Source of the DNA: Smittia aterrima | Taxonomy: Eukaryota; Arthropoda; Insecta; Diptera; Chironomidae | DNA length: 64,000 nucleotides | Reading direction: 5' to 3' | Assembly (NCBI GenBank): GCA_033063855.1 | Contig: CP093829.1 | Span: 16,957,537 to 17,021,536 of the forward strand | Shown here: in pieces, positions 10,761-23,700 of the stretch | Layout: each line of letters begins with the position of its first letter | How positions within the stretch are numbered: the stretch's first letter is position 1 | Position numbers and translations under genes: made by a program | The notes under the pieces: generated by a model | What the model was told of the DNA's origin: nothing | Seen by the model: the letters and a program-made list of their open reading frames with translations, nothing else | The model's database searches: none

Positions 10761-13700
10761 TTATCTGCTCCCATCGCTTTCACTGTATCTGTGAACTGAA
10801 TTTCTCGAAGGCGCTTGAATCACCGAACATGTTTCTCGCAGTGACTCGAGAATCTCACGTTGCTCGTCTTGATCTGCCTACGAATAAATTTATTATCGTA
10901 AGATTATTTAAGTCTTGATTAAATAATTTCGCGAACTTACATTTAGATCGTCGATTTGTTGCATAATCGGCGACGTCTCGTAACGAAATTGATCAGATAT
11001 GCTATCTTCTGGGTACGTGAGATCTGTTAAATCTAAAAACAAAATCGTTTTATTTCTCGATGAAATTAATTAACGATTAAGTGTAATCTTACCTGATACG
11101 GAAGTGGCCAGTAGATCGGATGGGTTTGGTATGTTTTGCGTTGAACTCCCCAACGCTCTCTTTTTAATTAATCCACTGTAATCATCATCGTCGCTATTAT
11201 ACACTCGCTTAAGTACGGAGTTTCTGTTGACGTTGCTATTATTATTGTTTGATGCTATCAAAACTGAATCATTAGCGGCCGTAACAGCTGCCTTAGACGT
11301 CGTGTCGTTGCTGTAAACCGGAAGATTATCGTATGATGTTAATTGTTCCGTTAAAATTTGCAGTGGAACGTTTAGTTGTTTGCTGTTGAATTCCGATGAA
11401 ATCGCGCGTGGGCCATCGCTTGACAAGAATGGCGAGCATGAGTCAGAATCGATCGAATGTACCGATGAGCTAGGCGACAGCAAGTTTTGTGGTGGTTCAG
11501 CTTTAACATTTGTCTGTGGTGACGACTGTTGTGAAGTCAACTGCAGAAAACCTTCGGGGCTCTTTGGTTCGTCTTTAATGCTGATTGGGCTTTTTCCTTT
11601 TGAGACATGGTTCATCACTCCAACAGCTTTAATGATCGAATGTTTGATGGTGTTCGACTTGGGCGCGATTATTGCAAGTGGCGGACTTTTAACGCGTCGT
11701 CCATCGTCGCCTTCTGTCGTTGAATCACTAATCATCGAAATGTTGTCATCGTCGTACGACGCTTGGTTATTTAAATTTGTTATCAGGTTGAGAATGGCAC
11801 GCTCAAGTTTCTGTGGATTCTCCACTGCAGGTACATCACTTTCCAATGCACTTAATTCAGCCTCGCTGATTATTGCCGAAAACTTCTTTTTCATTTCTCT
11901 TATCAATCTTCTCCCCTCTTCGTCCGACACTAGAGAATTTACGCAAACGAACGAGTGCACTTGGCGCGTCTTCTCATCAACCTCCAAACATCCGCGTGTT
12001 TTTAAATAGATGAATTGACCTGTGCGTGACATCAGCCGATAACACGATTCACCGAACGGTCTTCCAAAGTCGTACACTGAAAGTGGGTTGAATTGATAAG
12101 AAGCAATTAAATTAACAAAACTAAACTAATCGTATATTGCGATGTTGTACATACTTTGTCGCAAAGCAACCATAACCCATCTCACATCATCCTTATGAAT
12201 AAAGGTGAAAGGTGATAGGCCGGAGATTTCTTCAGTTAGGTAACCAGCGACTATCGATATCCTTTGATCACACTGAACAATGCGACCATCGATGAGATGA
12301 CGTGTTTTGTATTCATATCGGCAGGCTTCGATGAGACGATCACGGAATAATGGCGGCTTAACAATACGAGCCATGGCAATAAGAACCTAAAATGATTATT
12401 GTCACTCACGTTTTCAATTGAAGCTTCAGTGTAAAAACTCACGATATCATTTCCACTAACGCTATGAAGTGGGATATTGTCATCACGTCCTCGAGATCTT
12501 CTTATCAGCTGAAGCCCTGTTGGACCGGCAGTAGGCCGTCCCCGAGGTGCAGAGTCAGCACGTCGGAAGCAGCCATCGATTCTCACGACTTCGTAGACAG
12601 TTGGCTCAGATCGCGGGCCAGCACGCGCCAGTCTTGAGGAAATTTTGAATTTATTATTAGACCTAGACGCTACTCCATCATTGACTTATATACCTTATAT
12701 TAAAATCCCTCCGGTCCTCTCTTAACTTCCTGTCAATTTCCTCTTCCTCTTCTTGAGTTCGTGATCTAATCTCGCCACTTTCGTCGATTTTCGCCGCAAA
12801 TAAATTATGCAGATCTGTTGGAATGAGTTGTTGTTTGAGGAAGGCGTGGTCGTCAGGATGAGTTATGTTCAGCAAACTTTGTCCGTACAAGTCAGACTGG
12901 GAAGAAGAGAGAGAATTTATTCTTAGATGTACTCAGATCATTAAAGTGTTGACTAGCAAGGAGGAACTTTAAAAACAAAAGGTTTCTAGGTGAAGGGCAA
13001 AGTTGTTTTGTTTTTATGGATTCGTGACTGTTTCTCGGGTTTTATGCATTCCAGAAATATTTGCTGTTGTTCGTTCAGAAAGTCTCAAACAAACAGAGAA
13101 TCGTGATGTTGTTGAAGCGATGACAGATTTATTTTTCAAGAGCACACTTACTCTGCAATGGCCAAGGTACTGCTCTACGCTGCTTGAAATAAGAACGACG
13201 TTTGCTCGACACGTTATCGTTAGAAGAAAAGTATCGAGAAGCTTCATTAATCCTTCGGTTGACTTGGGATTGATGAGATATCTGTTTGGTTTTTGATTTG
13301 CAAACACTGAAAGAACAGAAAAATATTGAAAATAATTATCATGGGCTTGACTTTCGGGAATCTCAAAGATTCATTCAACTCGAACACATGCAGCATCGAA
13401 GCGCAAACGAAAATAAATAAAAGAATAAAAAAAAGTATAAGAATCATCTATGGAAACGACGAAAGCCTTAACGCCGAAGCTGTTTTCGTCTCAGGTGTTG
13501 CGCAAAACGAAAATGAAGAAAAAAGCGCTTGGAGAAAATGAGTAAGAGGAAAGTTGATTGGCGTGGCAAATTAAATGTTTTTATGGTCTCAAATAGCATG
13601 AAAGCGCTCACTTTGACTCATTCAATTTGCACATTAAGCATTGTGGAAGTTGCAACTCATTTTGAATAGACCTGCACTCACCGTAATCAATTCGTAATCC

Positions 13701-16700
13701 ATGAGCTGAGAATCGCAGTACGGCAGTTTTATCGACGCGACGCGGTGACTCTGCAACATGCGGCACCATTGTCGACAATTCTTGAATCGATCCGTTGAGC
13801 TTATCGCGTCGATGCTTCTCAGCTCTGTTACGTGCTTCACGTCCATTTCTATTAATCGAGAGGGAAAAATTTTTGTTATTGGAATTGTTTACGATTTTCA
13901 AGTTTGTTATTGTCGTTTGTCGAGAAACAAATGCAATACTAAGACAGAAATGTGTTGGTGAGCAAAATGCAAAAAATAAAATAAATTTAAATGAGCTATA
14001 TCATCGTGATGTTTGGATGGGAGGCTGAATAAGAAGATATAGAGACCCTTGTAGCAAACAAACTCGGCTCGGACTTTCGCCCGGATTATTGAACAAGGCT
14101 CTCGAAAATATTTTTAATATTTTCGGTAGAATTTTGATTTCAGATAATAAGCAGAAATAATTTGTTATCGATTATCGTTATTTGGCAAACAAACCTGTTT
14201 GAAATTTTCTTATGATTGACAGTCTTTAATGTTCTCGAACATTTGTAGGATTTTATTTCGTTTCAATCTTTGTTCTCGCGTTTTTTATTCCTTATCGTTT
14301 CGCACTATCCTTGAGAATTGAATGAGTTCAGCCACACTTATGACTTTGGATTGTCTCCCTTCTTTTTTTTAAGCTCACTGTGGTTAAACAATTTTGACCG
14401 CAAGCAAAGAAAAGAGAATACAATTGCGTCTCAACTTTTCAAAAACTTCACTCGTCAAAGACTTGTCCCTCGACTCCAAGTTTAATTTGATTATCATTCT
14501 TCCATCTCAGTGGATCCTGCATTCTTATTGAATGGTTGCCGCTCAAGTTAGCAATGAAGAAGAACAATCTTATCACACCCTATTTAAATCTTTCTCTCTC
14601 TTTATTATGCAGACACAAGTTTTCAGCGCAAAAAAGGAGGATTGAACAAAACAGTTTGACATATTAGATAACTTCTTCCTCTTGGATAACTTCTTTCTTA
14701 ATTTTCCAATCGAGACAGACATGAGGAAACACGAGAATGTCTGGTTTACTTGTGAACAACAAGTCCATGACCTGCGTCACTTTTTAATAAAACAAAAACT
14801 TTTGTCTGTTTCATGGAAAACTTTGTTGTTATCCTCATCGGTAGCCTTGATCTTTGGAGTGAGTTTTCTTTTTCGTCATCCGCGTGTCGTTTGACTTTTT
14901 CTTATGAACGTCGTCTAACAGAAAGAATATTCAACCTTCTATTAATTAAACGCTAATGAATGTTAGCACCAAGAAGTTACAAGAAATTCGTAATTTGCAC
15001 AAGTCACGAGCTCTATCCTATAATCTAAAATCCCGAGCATTTCAAAGAAGTCACGACAGAACCTTTTGGAAAGGCAAATTAACATTTCAATTAATTATTT
15101 ATTCTCCCGGTTCCTTCTCCTTCTTCAAAATCTAAAAAATCTCTCATACTGCTGTCTGATAATTTTTTCGGCGCATGTCTTCCTTTCTCTTTGATTGATT
15201 CTAGATATTTAATTATTTACAATTCTGATTGGAAAACACGAAACCATTTTCCGTTTGATGCATTCTTACGATTTTTACATGTTTCTCAAGTATCGAACAC
15301 AAAATAAAAATGTTGCGTCACAAAAAGAATTCTGAGAAGATGTTACCAAGAGAAACGTTCAAGAAAGCGACAACATATTTTCAGTTGAAAATATCTTCAG
15401 CCGAAACCTTTTTCGTCTTGCCGAACAAAAAATCCTACGGAGTGAGCACGATAACAACTTGTGGCCGCAGGTTGAAACCTTCTCGAGAAGAAATCGTAAT
15501 AAGAAAGCGCTCAAGTATTTTTATATTAAAGGCAAAATGACAGGCCTTGCTGATAATTGTGTAATGATTCTTTCTAAAAACAAAAAAGGGAAAACTTTAT
15601 GAAAATAGTTGAAGTGAGTGAACAATTGTCTGCGAATTTCTGTTGGAAGCTGCCTAAAGTATTTTTCAGACATCAACCGCGTCAAATGAAAAAAACGCGA
15701 AAATAAATCGTCGCTTCTTGGCTCCATGACTAATCTTATTTGAATTATTCAAGCGAGAAATTATACTTTTAGACACAGATTCGCATATTTTGCATAAAAA
15801 TAAGTCAAATCTCCGTAAAAGCTTATCAGCTGCAATAAACTTTGTCTGTCTGCGAAAGCGACATATCAGTGACTTCTCTCTCCCTCTCATTCACTGTGAC
15901 AATCTCTTTATTACTTGATAGTAAGACTTTTCTGTTGAGTAGGTTAGAAGTACGTTACGATAACTTAAAGATGTTTGTCTGTTGATTTAGAAGCCGGCAA
16001 AATTTCAATGCGTTTCATGAAATATTATTTTCTCTTGCATAAGCAGCCAAAAGGGGATGAGTCAGACAATGAAAGCTTTTAAAAGCACAAACACAAAGGA
16101 ATAGCATTTCTTCTTATATCGTCGAGATAACCGAGAAAAACCGAGTCACTTAATGATGTTAGCCGACAAAGAAGTCACGCGAGACAATTGAGACGATGGA
16201 AGATGGCAGATGTGCAACAAGTAGCTTGAGCAATTTAATCTCGTTCACAGCTTTTTCATTCGAAGTTTGAGGCTTTCAGTCGAATGAAAAGCAATCGCTT
16301 CATTTCAAGACAACAACATTCACATCGCGCCATTTGATTGTATTTGAAATTTCTCATTTCAATCGTGAATACGAAAACTTTTTCATCTGAAGGTCAACTT
16401 TTTATGATGCTTCTCGCTTGTTGCAGCCTTTCACAAGTGAAAATAGTTTTCCTTTTTACTCTTATCAATTCTGTCAATCGACTTCCTATTTGTAAAACTT
16501 TTAAGTTGCGAGATAATTGAAAAATTATAGTTTTTTTTCGTCTTGGAAAATGAGGTCGACGTGGAAACTCAATAAATATTTCACTTAACGACCAATAATA
16601 TTTTATAATAATAGTTTTCTCATTAACGTCGCTCAAAAGCACTTTATTACAATTGCGAAATACCTTTGAGTGTATGTCATCAACACAATTTAAATATCGA

Positions 16701-19700
16701 GAGGGAAAATTGCATTTTGCAGCTTTGAGGCGGTCGAAGAGTCGAGAATGAAAAATTCTCGGGAAACGATCAGAGAACTGCGCATTTTCTTGCTTTGTGT
16801 TTACATTACCTCTGCTAATCTGTCTAGAGTTGTTATCATTCCATGAAATGGTAAATTTCATGGCTGAACTTGTCAGAAGTCCTTCGTAGCTACAAAGGGA
16901 AGGTATCAAAGGAGACTTCCGAATGAAAGAAGCTAATTTTCCACTTTTTGTTTATATTTTTGGGTGGAAACAAAGTTTTTCTCAAAGATATTTGGTTCCT
17001 CGGAAGCGTCGGAGACTTGTGAATTGCGCAAAATCTTTGGTTGCCATGCAGCCTCATTCAAACTTATCAATAGAAATATTCGCTTGCTTTCATACTCGAA
17101 TGTCCTTTTTGCCAGGGGAGAATCAAATAATATTAGATCTCTTTCGCGGAATCCTACGCACGTAAAGTAGAAGCTTGTTATGTCTCATTGTTTAAGGGAT
17201 TATTGATTCGATGGAGCACGAGTTACGTTGTCTCAAGGCTCAGACGAGACCTGTAGCACAACTAATCAAATCATTATAAGAAGACTGCTTGATTAATAAT
17301 TAAATAAAACTTATATGAGTGCGGTAGAGTGTCATGAGATGTGGGAAACTAATTGAAAAAGTTTCATTATGTCAAGGCCACCGACTCGTATCCCAAAAGA
17401 TCGTTCATTTTAATTAATCTCTGTCTATAGAAGTTTCGATTTTCATCGAATTCGTACTTGATGAGATTTTAATTTAAATAAAAACATGGAATTGAATCAA
17501 AACAATGCAACTCCACCACGTCGAAGTGATTTGTTTGGGGGCAGAAATTGATAATTGCAATTGCGCAACGTGAGCGATGTCTGAGATAACGTTCATTTTG
17601 CTGATTCGAGAACATTTCAGAAACTGTATCATCAATTAGCGTTAATTACATCTCAAATTTCGGAAAAAGACTTTTGTCGCAAGAAATTGGACGCATCCAC
17701 GAGAATTTAATTTGCGAAGACCCGTTATTGGAGACACACAATTAAGTACCTGCTCGTCATATGAATCATGTTCTGCATGCTGTGGTCCATTGGCGCCGAA
17801 GTTGCGCTCATTATGCCGCTTTGACGGAAGAGATAGGGCTGCTGTAGGAATCCCGATGGCTGTGCGTAGCAAGCATTCGAAGGATTATAATTCCAGCTGG
17901 GTAATTGGTTTTTTGTCGACGATATATGATATGGTCCCATGCGATGCTGATTTGCGGCACTGTTACTTCGATGTAGAACTTGGGCGGGAGTGCTCGTTTT
18001 CAAGTTGCTTGCTTCGGTTGTGTATAAAGGTGTGACTTCATTGCAAGCGTATTGATAGCACTCGTCAAAATCGTTATCGGAAGCATAGTTAGAGTTATCG
18101 TTTATGTTTTGCATGAAACCTCCTTGAGCATCAGTTTCCTGTTTACATTCGACTAAATCACTTCTTTCCCAATTATTAACACTCTCGTTTATTTCATAGT
18201 GTTTATACTCGTTTTGGCGATTGCCAGCCGATTGAGGCTGCAGTTGACCGTAAAGAAAACCATGCGGCACTGTCGACTCTGCATTATCGAGTTCATTATA
18301 GTCATAGTTCAGCATTTGCTGTGAGTTTCCTTCCAGCTCGAAGCGAGAATGGTTAGCCATTGTGCAGATTTCCATTAGAAAATTTGTATTTTTTATGGCA
18401 GGAGTTCTTTAAAATTATTTCATTTGCATGAACGATAAGACACTAATTTAAAATTGACATATTTCAACACACATCTCAATAGACATTCCACTCGATTAAA
18501 TTACTTGTCATCCAAAATATTTAAATTCGTGTAAACACTACGCATCTTCAATCGGAACTTGTCACAAGTGTAAGGCAGTCGAGCACGTCAACGAAACTTT
18601 TAATTAACAAGTTTCCAAATCGTTAAATATTTCTGCTATGCTTCTTCTTTTTTCCCTTCTTTTCATACACAAAAGCTGTCTGGGCTCACTTTGAAGCGTC
18701 ACAACACTTTGTTTGCACAATTGTGTGTTTGAAACTATTTTTGTTGCTATCACGAAAGTCTCGCAACGAGGGTCAGCGGTAATTAGCTTCGTTACACACC
18801 AATTCCTCCAAAAACTGATCTTCCTGTCTCAGATTGATCTGTCGCCGATTATATTCGTTCTATCTTCACTTCACTGCATCGATTAAACATGCAGAATCAT
18901 AAATGTGTTGGCGATTTCTTTCTTTCTTGTTTTTATTATATTCACGAATCGTTTTGGCTCAAAAAAAACATTTTTTCCGTCTCCGATCCGTTTTTATTTT
19001 TTTCGGATATTTTTAAATATTTTTTCTCAAATTAACTTTGCAACGAACAAGCGGTGCTAGCTACCTAACTACCGACTTAAGGCGATTACAATTAAAAGTT
19101 CAACTCTCTTGAAGCCTCGGTCCGCACTCGATTATTTAATAAGTTAAATAAATTGTTCGGTACGGAGCAAGCAGTTAAAAAACAAAACCAAGCGATTTGA
19201 TAAACAAGTATCGACTGCGACACAAAAAGCTGTTGAGATATCTCTGAGAATATTTTTTTCACGAAGTCTTCCGAATCGTGTGTTTTTTTTTGCGACTCGG
19301 TTTTGTGTATGTGAGCAACATTTCATCGTTGGAAGCTTCTCTCGGTTCTTGAAAACAAAATAATTCTGATTTTTGCAGTTATTTTGCGATTACAAATGTA
19401 TTTGCAAGCGAATGGCTTATCAATTTATTTCGAAAACATTTTCAGATTTAACAGGCGCCTTGTAGAAAACTTTGTTTTAATGAAATGTAAGTCAAATCGG
19501 ACGAACTTTGCTGTTTAAATAGACCTGAGATGATATTGAATAGGAGATTTGACGACATTTTGATGCGATCCTCATCAAATTCTCTCGGAATTTCATTCAT
19601 TTTTCTAACACAAGCGTAAAACAATATCCTCTAGACACCACGACACTTGAATATAAGAGAAGCGTCTATTATAGGTTTGGAGATCATAATTATTTCATGA

Positions 19701-20737
19701 GCCTCTTCGCGAATTCCAAGAATTCTAAAGTTCTTCGCACAAACGATACCAGTTAGATGTGTGCAATTAAATGCGACGAAGCTTACAAGTGAAGCAAGAG
19801 GTTATTATATCAAAACAAGAGCAGTCGTTAGTTGAAAAACAAGAATCTCTGATTGTTTTGTATTGCATTCTTTCTCAGAGCGCACCTGCTCTTTTAAAAA
19901 ACTTTTTTAAAAGCTTCGAGCAGTTCTCGATATTGTCAAAGCATTCCGCTCGTTCTGAGAAAAGTCATTTTTCGAATTTCGGTTATCTAATAAAAGGCTT
20001 TTTATTCGAATCGTGCTCATTGTAGTTGTTTCCCTCAAAAATATGAAAAAGGAAAATTCCTCGAGAGCCAAAAAAAGGTTTAAAAAATCAATTTATGTTC
20101 ATAACAATTGCGCGGCTTAATTTCAAGGGCAAATTAAACAGCGAACATGATTTCAATGATATCGATGAGACTCAATCTATTAAAGCTTGTCAATGCTTCA
20201 AAATACTTTAAAGTTTAAACTGACTTATTTAGTTATGCATGAAAATCAGAATTGAATGAATAAAACATTGATAGACGTCTTTGCATTTCTGTTTAGTATG
20301 TGTCGATTTTCAGTCTTCGGTTGCATTTTTTTTTTGGCTCGAAGAAAATCACGTTTTGCAAGCAGAGTTTTGAACTTAAATATTTGTGAGCCGCTTTTAT
20401 GAATGTTTGCGTGGAATGGCGAGAGAGCTCGACAGAAAAATGAATGCTCGAATTGTTAATTTGAAGAAAACGAAGAAATCGAAACTCACCGATCAGGTTT
20501 ATCATTGCTTAAGGTATTTTCGTTATTGGAATCGTCTTCATATTTTATTATTGCTGTTTCGTCACATGCCGAATAAGGTTGACCGGTACTTTGTAGATCG
20601 ATCGATGAGTGCTCGGAAGAAGTTGATTGTGGTGACAGCAAGCTCTGCTGTTCCTTCTTCACAATTACATTCGAAGTGTCGACCACTAAGCTACCACTTC
20701 GCTTAACCTTGTTGTGTGGATTCTCCTTCATTGGCAT
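10761..20737 (-). CDS. Met: Met/gce, juvenile hormone receptor (bHLH-PAS)
   Basis: The long-range isoform has nine coding exons: 20737-20490, 13848-13682, 13306-13152, 12896-12694, 12632-12443, 12386-12155, 12076-11093, 11032-10941 and 10877-10761. They total 2388 nt, 795 aa. All junctions are GT-AG and in phase. The bHLH exon reads NGREARNRAEKHRRDK and then MVPHVAESPRRVDKTAVLRF, which is diagnostic for Methoprene-tolerant and germ cell-expressed. PAS-A follows (SVEQYLGHCR, then DLYGQSLLNITHPDD). PAS-B (about 325-430) is the ligand pocket, with ICQCDQRIS-like and TFIHKDDVRWVMVALRQ blocks and the conserved SCYRLMSRTGQFIYLKTRG. A long Ser/Asn-rich C-terminus follows. Met binds juvenile hormone and, with Taiman, activates Kr-h1. 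The ATG at 20737 has an in-frame TAA 27 nt upstream, and a 5' UTR acceptor may lie further up. The first intron is 6.6 kb. Confidence 0.93.
17750..18375 (-). CDS. Met: Alternative 5' coding exon of Met/gce
   Basis: A 626-nt exon opens with ATG at 18375 (a second in-frame ATG is at 18360). It encodes a Gln/Asn/Ser/Tyr-rich, low-complexity N-terminus with no known domain. It ends AG|GTACTT at 17750 in phase 2. That is the same phase as the exon at 20737-20490, so both join the bHLH exon at 13848 and complete an Arg codon in front of NGREAR. Joined this way the protein is 921 aa. The frame stays open upstream to a weak AG (TTTTAAAG), so it could instead be an internal exon added to the 20737 exon, also in frame. 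I favour an alternative promoter. Confidence 0.7.
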
Positions 20738-20746
20738 CGAGCACAA

Positions 20747-23700
20747 GTCTCCTCGCTCACATTAAAAGTCATATAACAAATGAAAGCTGTAAATAAACGA
20801 ATAAAAAAACTTTTAAATTTAATCGGAGATAAGTCAGAGTTCACAAATTTCCAGATTTTTCTAGCATCACAATGCAGTAATTATAAATATCTCATGTCAC
20901 GTTCGCGAAAACAATTTGAATTGGACATTTCGTGATACTTCAACATCATTTTTCATTCGGTTTATTTGTTAACACGTTCAAATTCATGATGATTCTCTAA
21001 TTACGCTTAATTAGTTTGTAAGCGAGTTTAATGTGATATGAGATAAGCGTCATCAGTAATTGAATAAGTTAAGTAACTGATGGAGAAGTCCCTTCATTTA
21101 TTTCGCGCTCTTTTCGCTTTCAGCATATCCGCCTGAAATGAAAACTCAGATTTCATCGGATCAACTTGCCGCGATATTTGTTGGCAAAGCAAACGTTATC
21201 TGTCCTTGAGACGAGAACTTTGAAGCGACGAGCAATACAATCGCATGCAAACACCTCTATTTTCACATCGTCAACGATTTAATTTCAGCCGGGTCAACGA
21301 CAAAAGGATCGAATAATGATTGTGAGTTAGTAAGTTTATTTGAATAAGCGAAATCGAAAGCTCATCGAATTGAAAAATCCATTCGAAATGGTAATTCTAT
21401 TTTTATCAAAAAATCTTTGATTGAACTGCGAATCTTTTTGCAGTTCCTTGGAAAAGTTAAAATAGAAACAAATTAAAGCCCCGTCGCGTAGGAAATTAGA
21501 TTGAAACTAGATCGTCTTGTAATTTTATGAATGAAGACGCGTGTGTATGATACGTAATGATCAATGCCGCCCTCGGCATAAATACTCCGATTTCTTCATG
21601 AGAATTATCATTAGAATCAATTCATTCAACGAGCCCACGAAGAAATCTGCGGGAGATGGCGCGTGGATTCCTTTGGACTTTGCGGAGAGGAGCAAAGAAA
21701 GGAGAAACAAGGAATAATGTTGATGCGAGGTGACCTACTAGAAGGCTCTTTTCGAAACGCTCCAAATAGTTCTCATGCACCCGATCAAATCTCCCCATTA
21801 CGTTGCAAACAAATAGGAAATCGTCGATGCGAGAGGTCAGAGCTCGGATTGACAACAAAATAATTTCTTCAGCGTTGCACCGACAGCGCGATAACACTGA
21901 CTTGATAGCATACGCTTTCGTACTACAATGTTTGTGACTCAGAGCCGCCACGTTCTTCGTTGACGTTTGAGGTGTATGCACTTTGCTAATGTCAACGTGT
22001 CGTATGTTTATAACGACAATCAGAGCGATTGTACATTTTCGAAGAGAGCCAACGCTAGACAGAATTTAAGAAGCATTGATTTTTGCGAAATTTTTTATCT
22101 TATCAATTACGAACACGCTCTTGCAAATGAAGGTGCTGTCATGTGGTTTGATTTTCACAAAAGAGAAGATATTTCCACTCTGCTTCACTTTTAAAAATTG
22201 TTAAAGAACAGACGTAGACAAATTTCAATTACTTACAAATTAAAAAGTCAAGACAGCTTGCTTCTTTTTACCAACACCAGAGGCTGATTGATAATCAAAA
22301 AATCCTTAAACCAAGAATTGTAATAAAGAAGAATATGAAACTTAATCGTAAACAAGAACGTCGTCATTCAGAAAGCTCATTCGTATTTGTTTTGGTTATT
22401 TTTCTCCGTGAGACTACGATAAATATATTTGAATTGTCCCCTAATTTTTTCCTCTCTCACTCGCTTCATATCGTTTACTCGCTTACATTCAAAACATTGG
22501 GACAGCGCGTAAGAAAAAGTGCCAGGGTCGAGTCGTAGTAAGTTCAAGGGCAAACACACAGCTGAATGAAAAGTATTATGAAAACAATTGACTCAGCAAA
22601 CGCATCTGTTGCAGTGAATTGATTACGAGCCGGCACTGTCATCACTTTTAAGTCTTTTTATGTCCCAAATATGTGATAATACTTGCTCACATCTTGATCC
22701 GAAGGCAACACAGAAAGACGTTTTCTTCTCTTTATTTTTAGCTGAACAAAACATGTTCCACTTTCCGCCAAATTTTAATTCGCTTAGACGACTCAATCTT
22801 GAACAAAGATTTATGCAAATTAGCATGTAGTTAGATACGTCATAAACACCACAGACACATGCAAGAAAACCAGATTTGATTTCTTCTTGATGCAGCGATG
22901 AGCTGAAACGCGCGGACAAGCATAAATCGTAACTTCGAAAGACAAAGAAATACGCAGCACTTTTTCACCCAATATTGATTTTCCGAATTTGGTTTTGACA
23001 ACCTTCCCGACCCGAATCAACTTATATGACGACATTACTGACTCCAAACGATGAATTACCTTGAACTTTGATTATGTGCACGGAGCAGTTCTCTTAAATG
23101 TATTTCACTATTTGAACAATTCACTTTTATCAGCCACTGATATTTTGATATTTTTCCTTGACATTCGGGAGAAATTTCACGGGCTCGCCGCAAACAGAAG
23201 CGAAAATCTTTATCACCAACCAAAACTCAAATGCCTGACCTATTCAACAATATTACACAGTGGTTTCCAATTATTTCTTTATCATCCTTTTTTTCGATTT
23301 TTTACAAATCAAATTCGAATGTTTTTAAAGTTCCTTGATTTTGGAGACATCTGGAGGCAGCGCTTTATTGTCTGTCTGAACTCAAAATTACACTAAAAAG
23401 CGACATCTTAAGAAAGAAATGTGAAACATATGGGGTTTGGTCTTTTCCACAAATGTTTTTATTTAATATATATTTTTATATTTTATGTTAAAATAGAAGA
23501 AGTTAATTAAAATATTCATAGAAAGACAAATGTTTGAGAATGCATCTTAAATGGAATTTACACATTTGACTTTCGTATAAAAAATTCGCATTATCCGCCA
23601 TCTACATTTCGTTTGTCTTTCGAACTTTCGTACTTAGAAGAAATCTAAGAATGTTATAAATAAAAAAGCTCTGAAGCTAAAGCTTCTTGATGCGAAACGG

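Noticed and set aside
16394..16909. 171-codon open frame on the minus strand inside the large Met intron
   Set aside because: No in-phase splice sites linking it to the Met exons and no recognisable domain; judged chance, though its length is at the upper end of that.
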